A stretch of DNA of 51,213 nt, from assembly GCF_001570405.1 (NCBI RefSeq), contig NZ_BBYM01000049.1, forward strand, positions 1-51,213. Direction: 5' to 3'. A program made the position numbers and the translations under genes. Shown in pieces: positions 1 through 8,800 of the stretch (position 1 is its first letter; the number at the start of each line of letters is the position of its first letter). Origin of the DNA: Microtetraspora niveoalba (GTDB lineage Bacteria; Actinomycetota; Actinomycetes; Streptosporangiales; Streptosporangiaceae). The notes beneath the pieces were generated by a model. It was not told the origin of the DNA. It saw only the letters and a program-made list of their open reading frames with translations, and did not search any database.

Positions 1-1
1 G

Positions 2-883
2 GGTCTGGGCCGGGGGCGGGCGGCGGGGTTCGTGCTGCCGGCGTTGGTGCTGATCGGGGTGTTCCTGGTCTTTCCGGCGCTGTGGACGCTCTATCTGGGG
101 CTGACGGACTACCGGCTGACGGGGCTGGAGGCGGCCGAGCCGCGGGTGGTGGGGCTCGGCAACTACACCGCGGCGCTGGGTGACGAGCGGTTCCGGGGGT
201 CGTTGTGGCTGACCGTGCAGTTCGTGCTCGGGTCGGCGGTGATCGGGCAGGCGGGGCTCGGGTTCGCGATCGCGTGGGTGCTGCGTGACCGCCGGGGGCC
301 GGTGAAGCGAGTCACCGAGGGCCTGGTGCTGCTGGCGTGGATCCTGCCGTCGTCGGTCGTGGCGTTCCTGTGGATCGCGTTGCTGGACCGCGACGAGGGG
401 ACGCTGAACGCGGTGCTGCACACGCCGGGGTTCGCGTGGCTGCTCGACCATCCGATGCCGTCGATCATCGTCTTCAACGTGTGGCGTGGGACGGCGTTCT
501 CGATGATGCTGTACGGCGCCGCGCTCTCGAACGTCCCGCCCTCGCACCTGGAGACGGCCCGGCTGGCCGGGGCGTCCACGTTCCAGCAGCTCAGAGATGT
601 GGTGTTGCCGCGGATCAGGGGGCATGTGCTGACGAACCTGCTGCTGACCAGTCTGTGGACGTTCAACGACTTCTCGACGTTCCAGATCACGGCCGGGGGC
701 CCGGAGGGGCGGTCGGAGATCCTGCCCGTCTACATCTACAACGTGGCGCTGAGCGGGGGGCGGCTCGGGTTCGGAGCGGCGATCTCGTTCCTCGTCCTGC
801 TCGTCAACCTGGTGTTCGCCCTGGCGTATCTGCGTCTGCTCCGTTCCCGCCGCCCGGAATCCCCGCGGAAGGCGGCCAAATGA
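2..883 (+). CDS. Carbohydrate ABC transporter permease, 5' end cut by window edge
   Basis: Inner-membrane permease of a binding-protein-dependent sugar importer (CUT1, MalF/UgpA type); it should pair with the permease that follows. The frame is open from the window edge, so the true start lies upstream; the GTG at 32 falls inside what reads as the first membrane span, preceded by basic residues. About six hydrophobic segments are visible. The cytoplasmic EAA loop that docks on the ATPase lies at about 550-620 (ETARLAGAS, then VVLPRI). The stop overlaps the next start (ATGA, 880-883). A solute-binding protein gene is expected upstream, outside the window. The sugar cannot be read from the permease; the alpha-mannosidase downstream hints at a mannose-containing glycan (inference). 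Confidence 0.9.
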   Translation, partial: GLGRGRAAGFVLPALVLIGVFLVFPALWTLYLGLTDYRLTGLEAAEPRVVGLGNYTAALGDERFRGSLWLTVQFVLGSAVIGQAGLGFAIAWVLRDRRGPVKRVTEGLVLLAWILPSSVVAFLWIALLDRDEGTLNAVLHTPGFAWLLDHPMPSIIVFNVWRGTAFSMMLYGAALSNVPPSHLETARLAGASTFQQLRDVVLPRIRGHVLTNLLLTSLWTFNDFSTFQITAGGPEGRSEILPVYIYNVALSGGRLGFGAAISFLVLLVNLVFALAYLRLLRSRRPESPRKAAK

Positions 884-1836
884 GCGAGCGGGCGGCGCGC
901 GGAGGTCGCGGCGGGGAAGCGACCGCCGGGCGAGCGGGGAGCGGGGAACGAGCGACCCCGAGCGAGAAGGGCGCGAGCCGCCTGGGAGAGCGCCCGAAAC
1001 CCGGCGAGCGAGTGGCGCGGACCCGGCACGCGGTGGGGGTGGTGGGACGGGCGACGTTCCTGGCGGTGGTTCTGGGGTTCTTCGCGTTGCCGCTGCTGTG
1101 GCTGGCGACGGCGCCGTTCGACACGCGGCCGGGGCTCACGACGTCGGTGCCGGAGTTCACGCTGCGGAACTTCCAGGCGTTGCTCGACAATCCGTACGCG
1201 CTGACCTCGTTGCGGAACTCGCTGATCCAGGCGGGGGGCAGCGCGGCGCTGGTGGTGGCGCTCGCGGCCCTGGCGGCGTACGCGCTGTCGCGGGTGCGCG
1301 TCCCGGGCCGGGACGCGCTGCTGTATGTGCTGTTGCTGCTGTCGTCGGTGGTGACGGGGACGGCGGCGATGGTGCCGCTGTTCGAGCTGGCGACCCGGCT
1401 GAACCTGATCGACACGCACCTGGGTGTGGTGCTGACGTTGTCGGGCGGCCTGCTGCCCGCGGCGATCTTCATCATGAAGGACTTCATGGACGGGACGCCG
1501 ACCTCGTACGAGGAGTCGGCGCGGGTGTTCGGGGCGTCTCCGGCGCAGATCCTTCGGCACGTCGTGCTCCCGCTGGTGCGGCCGGGCCTGGCGACGATCG
1601 CGGTGTGGGCGGTGGCCAACGTGTGGGGCAGCTTCCTGCAGCCGTTCATCCTGCTCCGCGATCCGGAGAAGGCGCCGGGGGCGGTCATCCTCTACACGCT
1701 GTACACCGAGGGCGGCGCGCCGCGGCTCGACCTGATCTCCGCGTTCTCGCTGCTCTACTCCCTGCCGGTGGTGGTGATGTACGTGTTCGTCAGTCGCAGG
1801 TACGGCTTCCGCTTCCACGGGGGGATCAAGAGTTGA
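880..1836 (+). CDS. Carbohydrate ABC transporter permease (MalG/UgpE type)
   Basis: Second membrane subunit of the sugar importer, 318 residues. The ATG at 880 overlaps the preceding stop and is followed by an unusually long, charged, Gly/Arg/Glu-rich cytoplasmic tail of about 50 residues before the first membrane span (near residue 55). The EAA loop is clear (YEESARVFGAS, then VVLPLVRPG), as is the C-terminal end FRFHGGIKS typical of this subfamily, where the protein ends shortly after the last span. The stop TGA overlaps the TTG start of the ATPase gene, so the three genes are probably translationally coupled. The family assignment is secure; the substrate is not determined by the sequence. 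Confidence 0.92.
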   Translation: MSERAARGGRGGEATAGRAGSGERATPSEKGASRLGERPKPGERVARTRHAVGVVGRATFLAVVLGFFALPLLWLATAPFDTRPGLTTSVPEFTLRNFQALLDNPYALTSLRNSLIQAGGSAALVVALAALAAYALSRVRVPGRDALLYVLLLLSSVVTGTAAMVPLFELATRLNLIDTHLGVVLTLSGGLLPAAIFIMKDFMDGTPTSYEESARVFGASPAQILRHVVLPLVRPGLATIAVWAVANVWGSFLQPFILLRDPEKAPGAVILYTLYTEGGAPRLDLISAFSLLYSLPVVVMYVFVSRRYGFRFHGGIKS

Positions 1837-3005
1837 TCGCGTTGAGCGGGCTGACCAAGGAGTTCCCGGGCGGTGTGCGGGCGCTGGACGGGCTTGACCT
1901 GGAGATCGCCGACGGCGAGTTCGTCGCGCTGCTCGGCCCGTCCGGGTGCGGGAAGACGACGCTGCTGCGGACGATCGCCGGCCTGGAGATCCCGACGTCC
2001 GGAAGGATCAGGATCGACGGGACGGACGTGACGTCGGCCCCTCCGGGGAAGCGGGACGTGGCCATGGTGTTCCAGGACTACGCGCTGTTCCCCCACATGG
2101 ACGTCACGGCGAACATCGCCTACCCCCTGCGGATCAGGAAGGTGCCCCGGGCCCGGCGCGAGGCCAGGGCGGCCGAGACCGCGGCCCGGCTCAGCCTGTC
2201 GGAGCTGCTCACCCGCCGTCCGGGCCAGTTGTCCGGGGGCCAGCAGCAGCGGGTGGCGCTGGCCAGGGCCGTCGCCTGTCACCCGAAGGCGTTCCTCTTC
2301 GACGAGCCGCTGTCCAACCTCGACGCCCGGCTGCGTCTGGAGGCGCGCACCTTCCTCAAGCGGCTCCAGCGCGAGCTCGGGGTGACGACCGTCTTCGTCA
2401 CGCACGACCAGGGCGAGGCGCTGGCGCTGGCCGACCGGATCGCGGTCATGTCCGCGGGCCGATTCACACAGGTCGGGACGCCGTCGGAGGTCTTCCGGCG
2501 TCCGGCGAACACGTTCACCGCGGCGTTCATCGGCTCGACCCCCATGAACCTGCTGCCCGGCACGGTGGGCGACGGCGTCCTGCGTGTGGCGGGAGCCGTC
2601 CTCCCCCGGCCCGGCGGCGTCCCCGACGGCCCGATCGTGTACGGCGTGCGCCCCGAATACATGGACCTGTCGCCGACGCCCCGCGAGGACGCGTTCGCGG
2701 GGAAGGTAGCGGTCGTGGAGAACCTCGGCGCCGCCCATCTCGTCACCCTCGAATCCGGAGCGCGGCTGGTCCAGGTCGTCGTCCCGGAGGGCGAGGAGCC
2801 GGCTTCGGGCACGGCCGCGTGGGCGGTCCCCCGGCCGGACCGCGCGCTCGTCTACCGCGACGACCGGCTGGTCTTCCCCCTCCCCGCGCCGGACGGCGCG
2901 GGGAGCCCTGCGTCGGGCGGGGGCGGGCTTCCGGCGTCGGACGGGAACGGACCGCCGGCGGCAGGTGGCGACGGACGTCCGGCGGCGGGCGGGGACGCGC
3001 GGTGA
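1833..3005 (+). CDS. Sugar ABC transporter ATP-binding protein (MalK/UgpC/MsmX type)
   Basis: Energises the importer; 390 residues. The nucleotide-binding domain has Walker A GPSGCGKT (about residue 35), Q-loop VFQDYALFPH, signature LSGGQQQR (about 132), Walker B FLFDEPLSNLD and the switch His in VTHDQGEA. A C-terminal TOBE-like regulatory domain (about 240-350) includes the VRPEY segment usual in MalK relatives. The final 35 residues are a low-complexity Gly/Pro/Ala tail with no known role. The TTG at 1833 is chosen because it overlaps the permease stop and gives the normal N-terminus; a second TTG lies three codons later. Such ATPases are sometimes shared by several importers, so it need not serve only this one. 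Confidence 0.92.
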   Translation: MIALSGLTKEFPGGVRALDGLDLEIADGEFVALLGPSGCGKTTLLRTIAGLEIPTSGRIRIDGTDVTSAPPGKRDVAMVFQDYALFPHMDVTANIAYPLRIRKVPRARREARAAETAARLSLSELLTRRPGQLSGGQQQRVALARAVACHPKAFLFDEPLSNLDARLRLEARTFLKRLQRELGVTTVFVTHDQGEALALADRIAVMSAGRFTQVGTPSEVFRRPANTFTAAFIGSTPMNLLPGTVGDGVLRVAGAVLPRPGGVPDGPIVYGVRPEYMDLSPTPREDAFAGKVAVVENLGAAHLVTLESGARLVQVVVPEGEEPASGTAAWAVPRPDRALVYRDDRLVFPLPAPDGAGSPASGGGGLPASDGNGPPAAGGDGRPAAGGDAR

Positions 3006-4231
3006 CCACGATCAGGGGCGTGTGGACGCTCGCCGACCGCGTCGGCGGTCCGGTGCGCGAGGTGCCGGTCGAGCTGCCCCGGGGAACCGCCGCCGTGACG
3101 GTCCGCCTCTCCTACGACAGGTCGGCGGGGACCCTGGACCTCGGCTGCGCCGGGCCGGGCGGTTTCCGGGGCTGGTCGGGCGGCGCGCGTTCGGAGTTCA
3201 CGGTCGGGCCGGGGTGGGCCACCCCCGGATACCTGCCCGGCGAGGTCGAGCCGGGCGTGTGGTGGGTGCTCCTCGGGCTCTACCGGATCCCGGACGACGG
3301 CCTGCCGTACGAGATCCGGGTGATCGCGCACCGGAGACCTCCGGCGATGCCGCGCGACCATCCGTCCGGCGGCGTGCGGGTGCCGCGCGCCCAGCACCGG
3401 GAACCGGCCGCCTCCCGCCGCGGGCTGCCCTCTCTGGAGGGCCTGCGCTGGCTCGCGGGCGACCTGCACGCGCACACGACGCACTCCGACGGCTCCCTCG
3501 GCGTCCACGAGCTGGCCTGCCTCGCCGCCGACCGGGGGCTGGACTTCCTGGCCGTCACCGACCACAACACCGTCAGCCACCACGCCGAGCTGGCGTCGGC
3601 CTCGGCGCTGGCGGGCATCCAGCTCGTCCCCGGACAGGAGGTGACCACCGACCTCGGGCACGCGAACGCGTACGGCGACATCGGCTGGGTGGACTTCCGT
3701 ACCGACCCGGAGGAGTGGGCGGCGACCGTGCGCGAGCGCGGCGGGGTCCTGTCGATCAACCATCCGGTGGCCGGTGACTGCGCGTGGCGGCACCCGATGA
3801 CGGCGGACCGGCCGAGGGTGGCCGAGCTGTGGCACTGGAGCTGGTGGGACCGCACCTGGGGCGCGCCGCTCGCCTGGGGCCAGGCGTGGGCGGAGGACCT
3901 CGTGGTGGTCGGGGGCGGCGACTTCCACCGGCCGGAGGAGGGGCATCCGCCCGGGGCGCCGACGACCTGGGTGCTCGCGGACCCGTCGGCGGGGACCGAG
4001 GGGATCGTCGCCGCCCTGGCCGAGGGCCGCACCGCCGTCTCCGCCGCGCCGGACGGGCCGCTGCTGCTGCGGCACGGGGACGAGTTCCTCACGGTCGGCG
4101 CGGACGGCCTGGTGCTGTGGGGGCCCGGGACGCGCGCCGTCGTGCGGGGCGAGCGGGCCGTGTTTCCCGCCGGGCCGGGAACGCACCGGCTGGAGACGCC
4201 GTCGAACGAGGTCATGGCCCTGTGCACCTGA
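3002..4231 (+). CDS. CehA/McbA-like PHP-domain metallohydrolase
   Basis: Predicted metal-dependent phosphoesterase or hydrolase of the PHP superfamily, 409 residues. The GTG at 3002 overlaps the ATPase stop (GTGA), placing it as the last gene of the transporter operon. The first 150 residues form a beta-rich domain of unknown function; the PHP domain follows, with metal-binding motifs DLHAHTTHSDGS (about 153-164), TDHNT (about 185), a conserved SINHP segment and GGGDFHRP near residue 305. Known relatives hydrolyse phosphoesters or carbamates; the substrate here is unknown. Its coupling to a sugar importer suggests it acts on a phosphorylated or modified product of the imported compound (inference). 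No signal peptide is evident. Confidence 0.85.
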   Translation: MTTIRGVWTLADRVGGPVREVPVELPRGTAAVTVRLSYDRSAGTLDLGCAGPGGFRGWSGGARSEFTVGPGWATPGYLPGEVEPGVWWVLLGLYRIPDDGLPYEIRVIAHRRPPAMPRDHPSGGVRVPRAQHREPAASRRGLPSLEGLRWLAGDLHAHTTHSDGSLGVHELACLAADRGLDFLAVTDHNTVSHHAELASASALAGIQLVPGQEVTTDLGHANAYGDIGWVDFRTDPEEWAATVRERGGVLSINHPVAGDCAWRHPMTADRPRVAELWHWSWWDRTWGAPLAWGQAWAEDLVVVGGGDFHRPEEGHPPGAPTTWVLADPSAGTEGIVAALAEGRTAVSAAPDGPLLLRHGDEFLTVGADGLVLWGPGTRAVVRGERAVFPAGPGTHRLETPSNEVMALCT

Positions 4232-4263
4232 CGCGCGCCGCCCGCCGGTATGCCGCCCGCCCC

Positions 4264-4279
4264 GCGTGGCTTGCCACGC
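4264..4279. terminator. Short palindromic hairpin after the sugar operon
   Basis: Seven-base arms GCGTGGC and GCCACGC are separated by two bases, about 35 bases after the metallohydrolase stop. No T-run follows. It may end transcription or protect the 3' end of the operon mRNA. Confidence 0.35.
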
Positions 4280-4327
4280 ACGGCCTTCCACGCTCCCGGC
4301 GCGCCGCCGCGGGGCCGCCGCTTCCGC

Positions 4328-4344
4328 CCGCCGGAATCCGGCGG
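4328..4344 (+). terminator. Candidate intrinsic terminator of the sugar operon
   Basis: A perfect 7-bp GC-rich stem (CCGCCGG and CCGGCGG) with a 3-base loop lies about 100 bases after the metallohydrolase stop. It has no strong T-tract, which is common for actinomycete terminators. Confidence 0.4.
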
Positions 4345-4424
4345 CCGAAACTTCCGCCGCATGCCGGGGCGCTTCCCAGGGAATCTGTACCTGGTCGCAA
4401 AACATGACAACACGCCCATTAAGC

Positions 4425-4454
4425 CACTTTTCCGGGTGATCACACTCAAAAGTG
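4425..4454. promoter_or_regulatory. Inverted repeat just upstream of the oxidoreductase gene
   Basis: CACTTTT (4425-4431) and AAAAGTG (4448-4454) are perfect 7-base arms 16 bases apart, in an AT-richer patch directly before the ribosome binding site GGGGGA (4458-4463). A second pair, ATCAC (4439-4443) and GTGAT (4452-4456), overlaps it. The position fits an operator that blocks expression of the oxidoreductase, for instance for a LacI- or GntR-type sugar regulator encoded elsewhere (inference). No regulator gene lies next to it. Confidence 0.35.
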
Positions 4455-4467
4455 ATTGGGGGACGCC

Positions 4468-5583
4468 ATGAAGGTCGCCATCGTGGGGCTGGGGATCGCC
4501 GCGCAGGTGATGTACCTGCCGCTGCTGGCACGCCGCAGGGACCTCTTCGAGCTCAGCGCCGTCTGCGATCTGGACGACGCCCACGCCGCCAAGATCGGCG
4601 GAGAGCTGGGCGTGGCCGCGTTCGACGATCCCATGGCCATGCTCGGCAAGGGCGGCTTCGAGGCGCTCATCGTGCTCACCAACGGATCGCACGCGCCGCT
4701 GGTCCGGGCCGCGCTCGACCACGGCCACTGGGTGCTGTGCGAGAAACCGCTCGCCTACAGCCGGGCCGAGGTGGCCGAGATCCCGGCCGACGCCCGGCTC
4801 ATGGTGGGCTACATGAAGCAGTACGATCCGGCCACCCAGCGGATGGCCGAGGCCCTCCACGAGGCCGGCGGCCCGGAGGCGGTGCGGCATCTGGACGTGA
4901 CCGTGCTGCACCCGTCGAGCGAGTCCCAGCTCCTCTTCGCCAAGGCGCGTCCCTCCCACCCCTCGCCCGAGGCGCTCGCGCCGTACGCCGCGGCGGACGA
5001 CAGGGCGCTCACCGCGGCCCTCGGCGCGCAGGCGCCGCAACGGCTGAGACGGCTCTACTCCCAGGTCGTGCTCGGCAGCCTGTGCCACGACCTGGCGCTG
5101 ATGCGGATGTTCACCGGCCCGCCCACCGCGGTGGACCACGTGGCGGTCTGGCCGGACGACGTCTTCCCGCCCTCGGTCGAGGCGAACGGCGACCTGGCCT
5201 CCGGCCGGTACAGCCTGCGCTGGCACTACCTGCCCGGATATCCCGCGTATCAGGAGCGGGTGACCATCCACCACGATCACGGCTCGCTCGAACTCGACTT
5301 CCCGTCCCCGTACCTGATGAACACCCCGACCACGCTCACCTCGGTGACGCGGCTCGGGACCACCGAGCGGAAGATCGTGTTCCGGGACGTCGCCGAGGCG
5401 TTCGAACGGCAGCTCGTCGCGTTCCACCGGTTCGCGACCCAGGACGAACCGCCGCTCACCGGACGGGACGGCGCCCTGAGCGATATCGTCACGGCGCAGC
5501 GGATCGTCCGGCGCCACGCGGAGTCCGCCGGGCTGCCGATCGGAGGCGAGGCCGCGTCACCCGAGACGCCTCCCGAGACGTGA
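4468..5583 (+). CDS. Gfo/Idh/MocA family oxidoreductase
   Basis: NAD(P)-dependent sugar (or sugar-derivative) dehydrogenase or related enzyme, 371 residues. The N-terminal Rossmann fold starts with VGLGIAAQVMYLP (residues 6-18), followed by the diagnostic EKP motif (CEKPLAYSR, about residue 91) and a C-terminal alpha/beta substrate domain that includes LCHDLALM in the position of the usual substrate-site HxxD segment. The ATG at 4468 is preferred over an upstream in-frame TTG (4456), because GGGGGA at 4458-4463 serves as its ribosome binding site. It lies between a sugar importer and an alpha-mannosidase on the same strand, so a role in processing the released sugar is likely (inference). The exact substrate is unknown. 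Confidence 0.88.
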   Translation: MKVAIVGLGIAAQVMYLPLLARRRDLFELSAVCDLDDAHAAKIGGELGVAAFDDPMAMLGKGGFEALIVLTNGSHAPLVRAALDHGHWVLCEKPLAYSRAEVAEIPADARLMVGYMKQYDPATQRMAEALHEAGGPEAVRHLDVTVLHPSSESQLLFAKARPSHPSPEALAPYAAADDRALTAALGAQAPQRLRRLYSQVVLGSLCHDLALMRMFTGPPTAVDHVAVWPDDVFPPSVEANGDLASGRYSLRWHYLPGYPAYQERVTIHHDHGSLELDFPSPYLMNTPTTLTSVTRLGTTERKIVFRDVAEAFERQLVAFHRFATQDEPPLTGRDGALSDIVTAQRIVRRHAESAGLPIGGEAASPETPPET

Positions 5584-5651
5584 CCTGGGGCGGCCGCGCC
5601 GGAGGCGTCCGCGCAGCCCCCGCCCGTCCCGCCTCCACGGCATCCCACCGA

Positions 5652-5705
5652 ACACGACCAGCCGGACCGACCAACCGGACACGACCAGCCGGACAGACCA
5701 GCCGG
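5652..5705. repeat. Degenerate 13-14-bp tandem repeat
   Basis: Four imperfect copies of ACACGACCAGCCGG lie in the non-coding gap between the oxidoreductase and the mannosidase; copies at 5652 and 5679 are identical over 14 bases. No function is evident. A direct-repeat regulator site or simple slippage product are both possible. Confidence 0.55.
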
Positions 5706-5742
5706 GCACGATCAGAAGGGCGCCTCACCGACCACGCCGCCG

Positions 5743-5775
5743 GGCGCCTCGGCCGCTCAACGGGCCCGAGGCGCC
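5743..5775 (+). terminator. Candidate hairpin terminator upstream of the mannosidase
   Basis: A perfect 10-bp stem (GGCGCCTCGG at 5743-5752, CCGAGGCGCC at 5766-5775) with a 13-base loop sits between the oxidoreductase stop and the mannosidase ribosome binding site. It may terminate or attenuate read-through into the mannosidase. Confidence 0.45.
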
Positions 5776-5822
5776 TCGTCCGCCGCCGGGCCGCGCGGAC
5801 GCAAGCCCCCTGAGGAGCACGC

Positions 5823-8800
5823 GTGAACACCCCCCACGAGATCGTCGTCGTCCCGCACACGCACTGGGACCGCGAGTGGTACCTCCCCTTCCAGCGGTTC
5901 CGCATGGGGCTCGTCCGCATGCTGGACGAGGTCCTCGACATCATGGCGGCCGACCCGCTCTACCGCTTCACCGTGGACGGGCAGCTCGCCGCCGTCGAGG
6001 ACTACCTGGAGATCCGCCCGGAGCGGCTGGACGACATCCGGAAGTTCGTCGAGGAGGGCCGCCTCGCCGTCGGCCCCTGGATGATCCTCTCCGATGAGTT
6101 CCTCTGCTCCGGCGAGACCCTGATCCGCAACCTGGAGTACGGCATGCGCGGCGCGGCCTCCCTCGGCGGGGCCATGCGCGTGGGATACCTGCCCGACCAG
6201 TTCGGGCACTGCTCCCAGATGCCGCAGATCCTCTCGCTCGCCGGGCTCCGCAACGCGTGCCTGTGGCGCGGCGTGCCCGCGTCGGTGCGCCGGGACGCCT
6301 TCGCCTGGACCGGGGCCGACGGCTCCACCGTCGTCACCCGCTACCTGCCCGGCGGGTACGGCAACGCCGTCGCCCTGTTCAGCGGTCCCGCCGAGGGACT
6401 GCCCGACCGGCTCTCGGCCTTCGCCGCGTCCATGCGCCCGTGGCGTCCGGACGGTCCCCTCCTCGCGATGTACGGCGCCGACCACTCCGCACCGGCCGCC
6501 GAGATCACGGAACACGGCCTGCGCGTCGCGACCCTCGCCGAGTTCCTGGACCTGGCCGCCGACGCCTCGGACCCCTCGGAGCTGCCGGAGGTACGCGGCG
6601 AGCTGCGGTCGCACGCCCGGGCCAACATCCTGCCCGGGGTCCTGTCCGCCCGCGTCCCGATCAAGCAGGCGATGGCCCGCGCGGAGCGCGCCGTCATCCG
6701 GTACGCCGAGCCGCTGTCCACCCTCTGGCTGGCCGACCGTACGGCGTCGGCCCGCCTGCTCGACCTCGCCTGGCGGCGGCTGATCGCCTGCTCCGGGCAC
6801 GACTCCGTCACCGGGTGCGGGGCCGACGAGACCGCCCAGCAGGTCGCCGCGCGCATCGCCGAGGCGGAGCAGATCGGCCAGGCCGTGGTGGATCTCGTGA
6901 GCGCCGCCCTCGCCGCCGAGGCGCCGCGCGGCTCGCTGGTCGTGGTCAACCCGTCCCCGTACGAGCGGACCGCGCTCGTGCTCGCCGACCTGCCGGAGCA
7001 CCGCTCACGCCTGGTGGACGCGGCCGGGGAGGCCGTGCCCGTCCAGCGGCTGGAGCACGCGCCCACGCTGCTCGACGAGACCGTCATGGACGACCTCTCC
7101 CAGCTCCTCGGCCGGGTCCACGAGCGGGAGCTGTTCGGGCAGGAGATCGTCTCCTGGGAGGCCGGCGACGGCGTCTTCGCGATCACCGTGAGCCGGCACG
7201 CCTCCGGCGGCTACGCGTACGAGGACCTGCGCCGGGCGATCGTGGAGGCCGGTCCCGGGCCGTGGGTGGTCCGGACGCTGGCCGAACCGGTCGTCACCGT
7301 CGCCGCGCAGGTCACCGTGCCCGCGCTCGGCCGGTCCGTCCTGACCGCCGAGCCCCCGTCCCGGGGATCGGTCCCGCTGACGCGCACCCCGGAGGCCGCG
7401 GCCGCGCTCACCGCGCCGGACGGCGTCCTCGACAACGGGCTGCTGCGGGTGAGCGTCGCGGCGGACGGCACGCTGTCGCTGCGCGGGCGGGACGGGACCG
7501 AGGTCCACGGCGTCGGCCGGATCGCGCACGGCGGCGACATCGGCGACACCTACAACTACGCGCCCCCGCCCGGGGACCTCGTCGTCGACCGCCCCACGTC
7601 CGTGCGGGTGGAGGAGGTCTGCCGGGGGCCGCTCGTGTCGGTGCTGGAGATCTCCCGCTCCTACGAGTGGCCCGCGGGAGCCGTACCGTCCGGATGGGAG
7701 ACTTCCCGGGACGGCGCCGAGCCGGAGGAGCCCGGCAGCTCTTCGGACGTCTGGCCGGACACCTGCCCGGAGGAGCCGGGCATCTCTGCGGACGGCTGGC
7801 CGGACGCCCCGGACCGGACTGACACGGTCGACGGCGGTTCGCCCGGCACGACCGGCCGCGGGCGCCCGGCGGGAGCCGTGGAGACGGTCGTCATGACCCG
7901 GGTGGAGCTGCGGGCGGGCGAACCGTTCGCCCGGTGCGAGATCGCGCTCGACGTACGCTGCCGGGACCACCGCCTCCGCTGGCACGCCCCGCTCCCCCGC
8001 CCTGCCACCGAGTCGTACGCGGAGGGCCAGTTCGCGGTCGTACGGCGCGGCCCGGTCCCCGTGGACGGCGGGGAAGACGGGAAAGACGGGAAAGACGGCC
8101 TCGCGGGCCACGCCCCGGAATCTTCCGGGGGAACGAGCGCCGCCCGCCAGGCGACGAGGCCGAGCGCCGGAGGCGAACGGCCGATCCCCACCTTCCCGGC
8201 GGAGGGGTTCGTCGCGGCGGGCGGCCTGGCGGTGCTGCTCGACCACGTCACCGAGTACGAGCTGATCCCCTCCGCCCGAGGAGACGGCGCGGACGCGGCG
8301 GACGGCACAGCGGTCGGCACGGGCCCGGCCGACGGCGCGGCGAACCGCGCGGACGCGACGGACGGCGCGGCAAACCGCGCGGGCTCGGCCGACGGCACAG
8401 CAGTCGGCGCGGGCTCGACGGACAGCGCGGCGAATGGCGCAGGCTCGGCGGGCGGCGCGGACGGGCGGGCCGAGCTGGCCCTCACCCTCATGCGGTCGGT
8501 CGGATACCTGTCCCAGAACCGGAACCCCTATCGGGACGAACCGGCCGGTCCTCAGGTGGCGACCCCGGCCGCGCAGTGCCAGGGGCCTTTCTCGGTGCGC
8601 TTCGCCGTCCTCCCCTACACGGGTGACTGGGCCGAGGCCGGACTGCCGCGCCTGGCCCAGGAGTACCGCCTCGACCTGCTCGCCGTGCCCGGCGCGGGAC
8701 ATAATCCCGGGGCCGGACGTGCTCCCGGGACGGGCCCCGTCCCGGGGACCTCACCCTCGGAAGGGGCCGGAGATCGGAGGCGCTCGGCGGTGCGGTCAGG

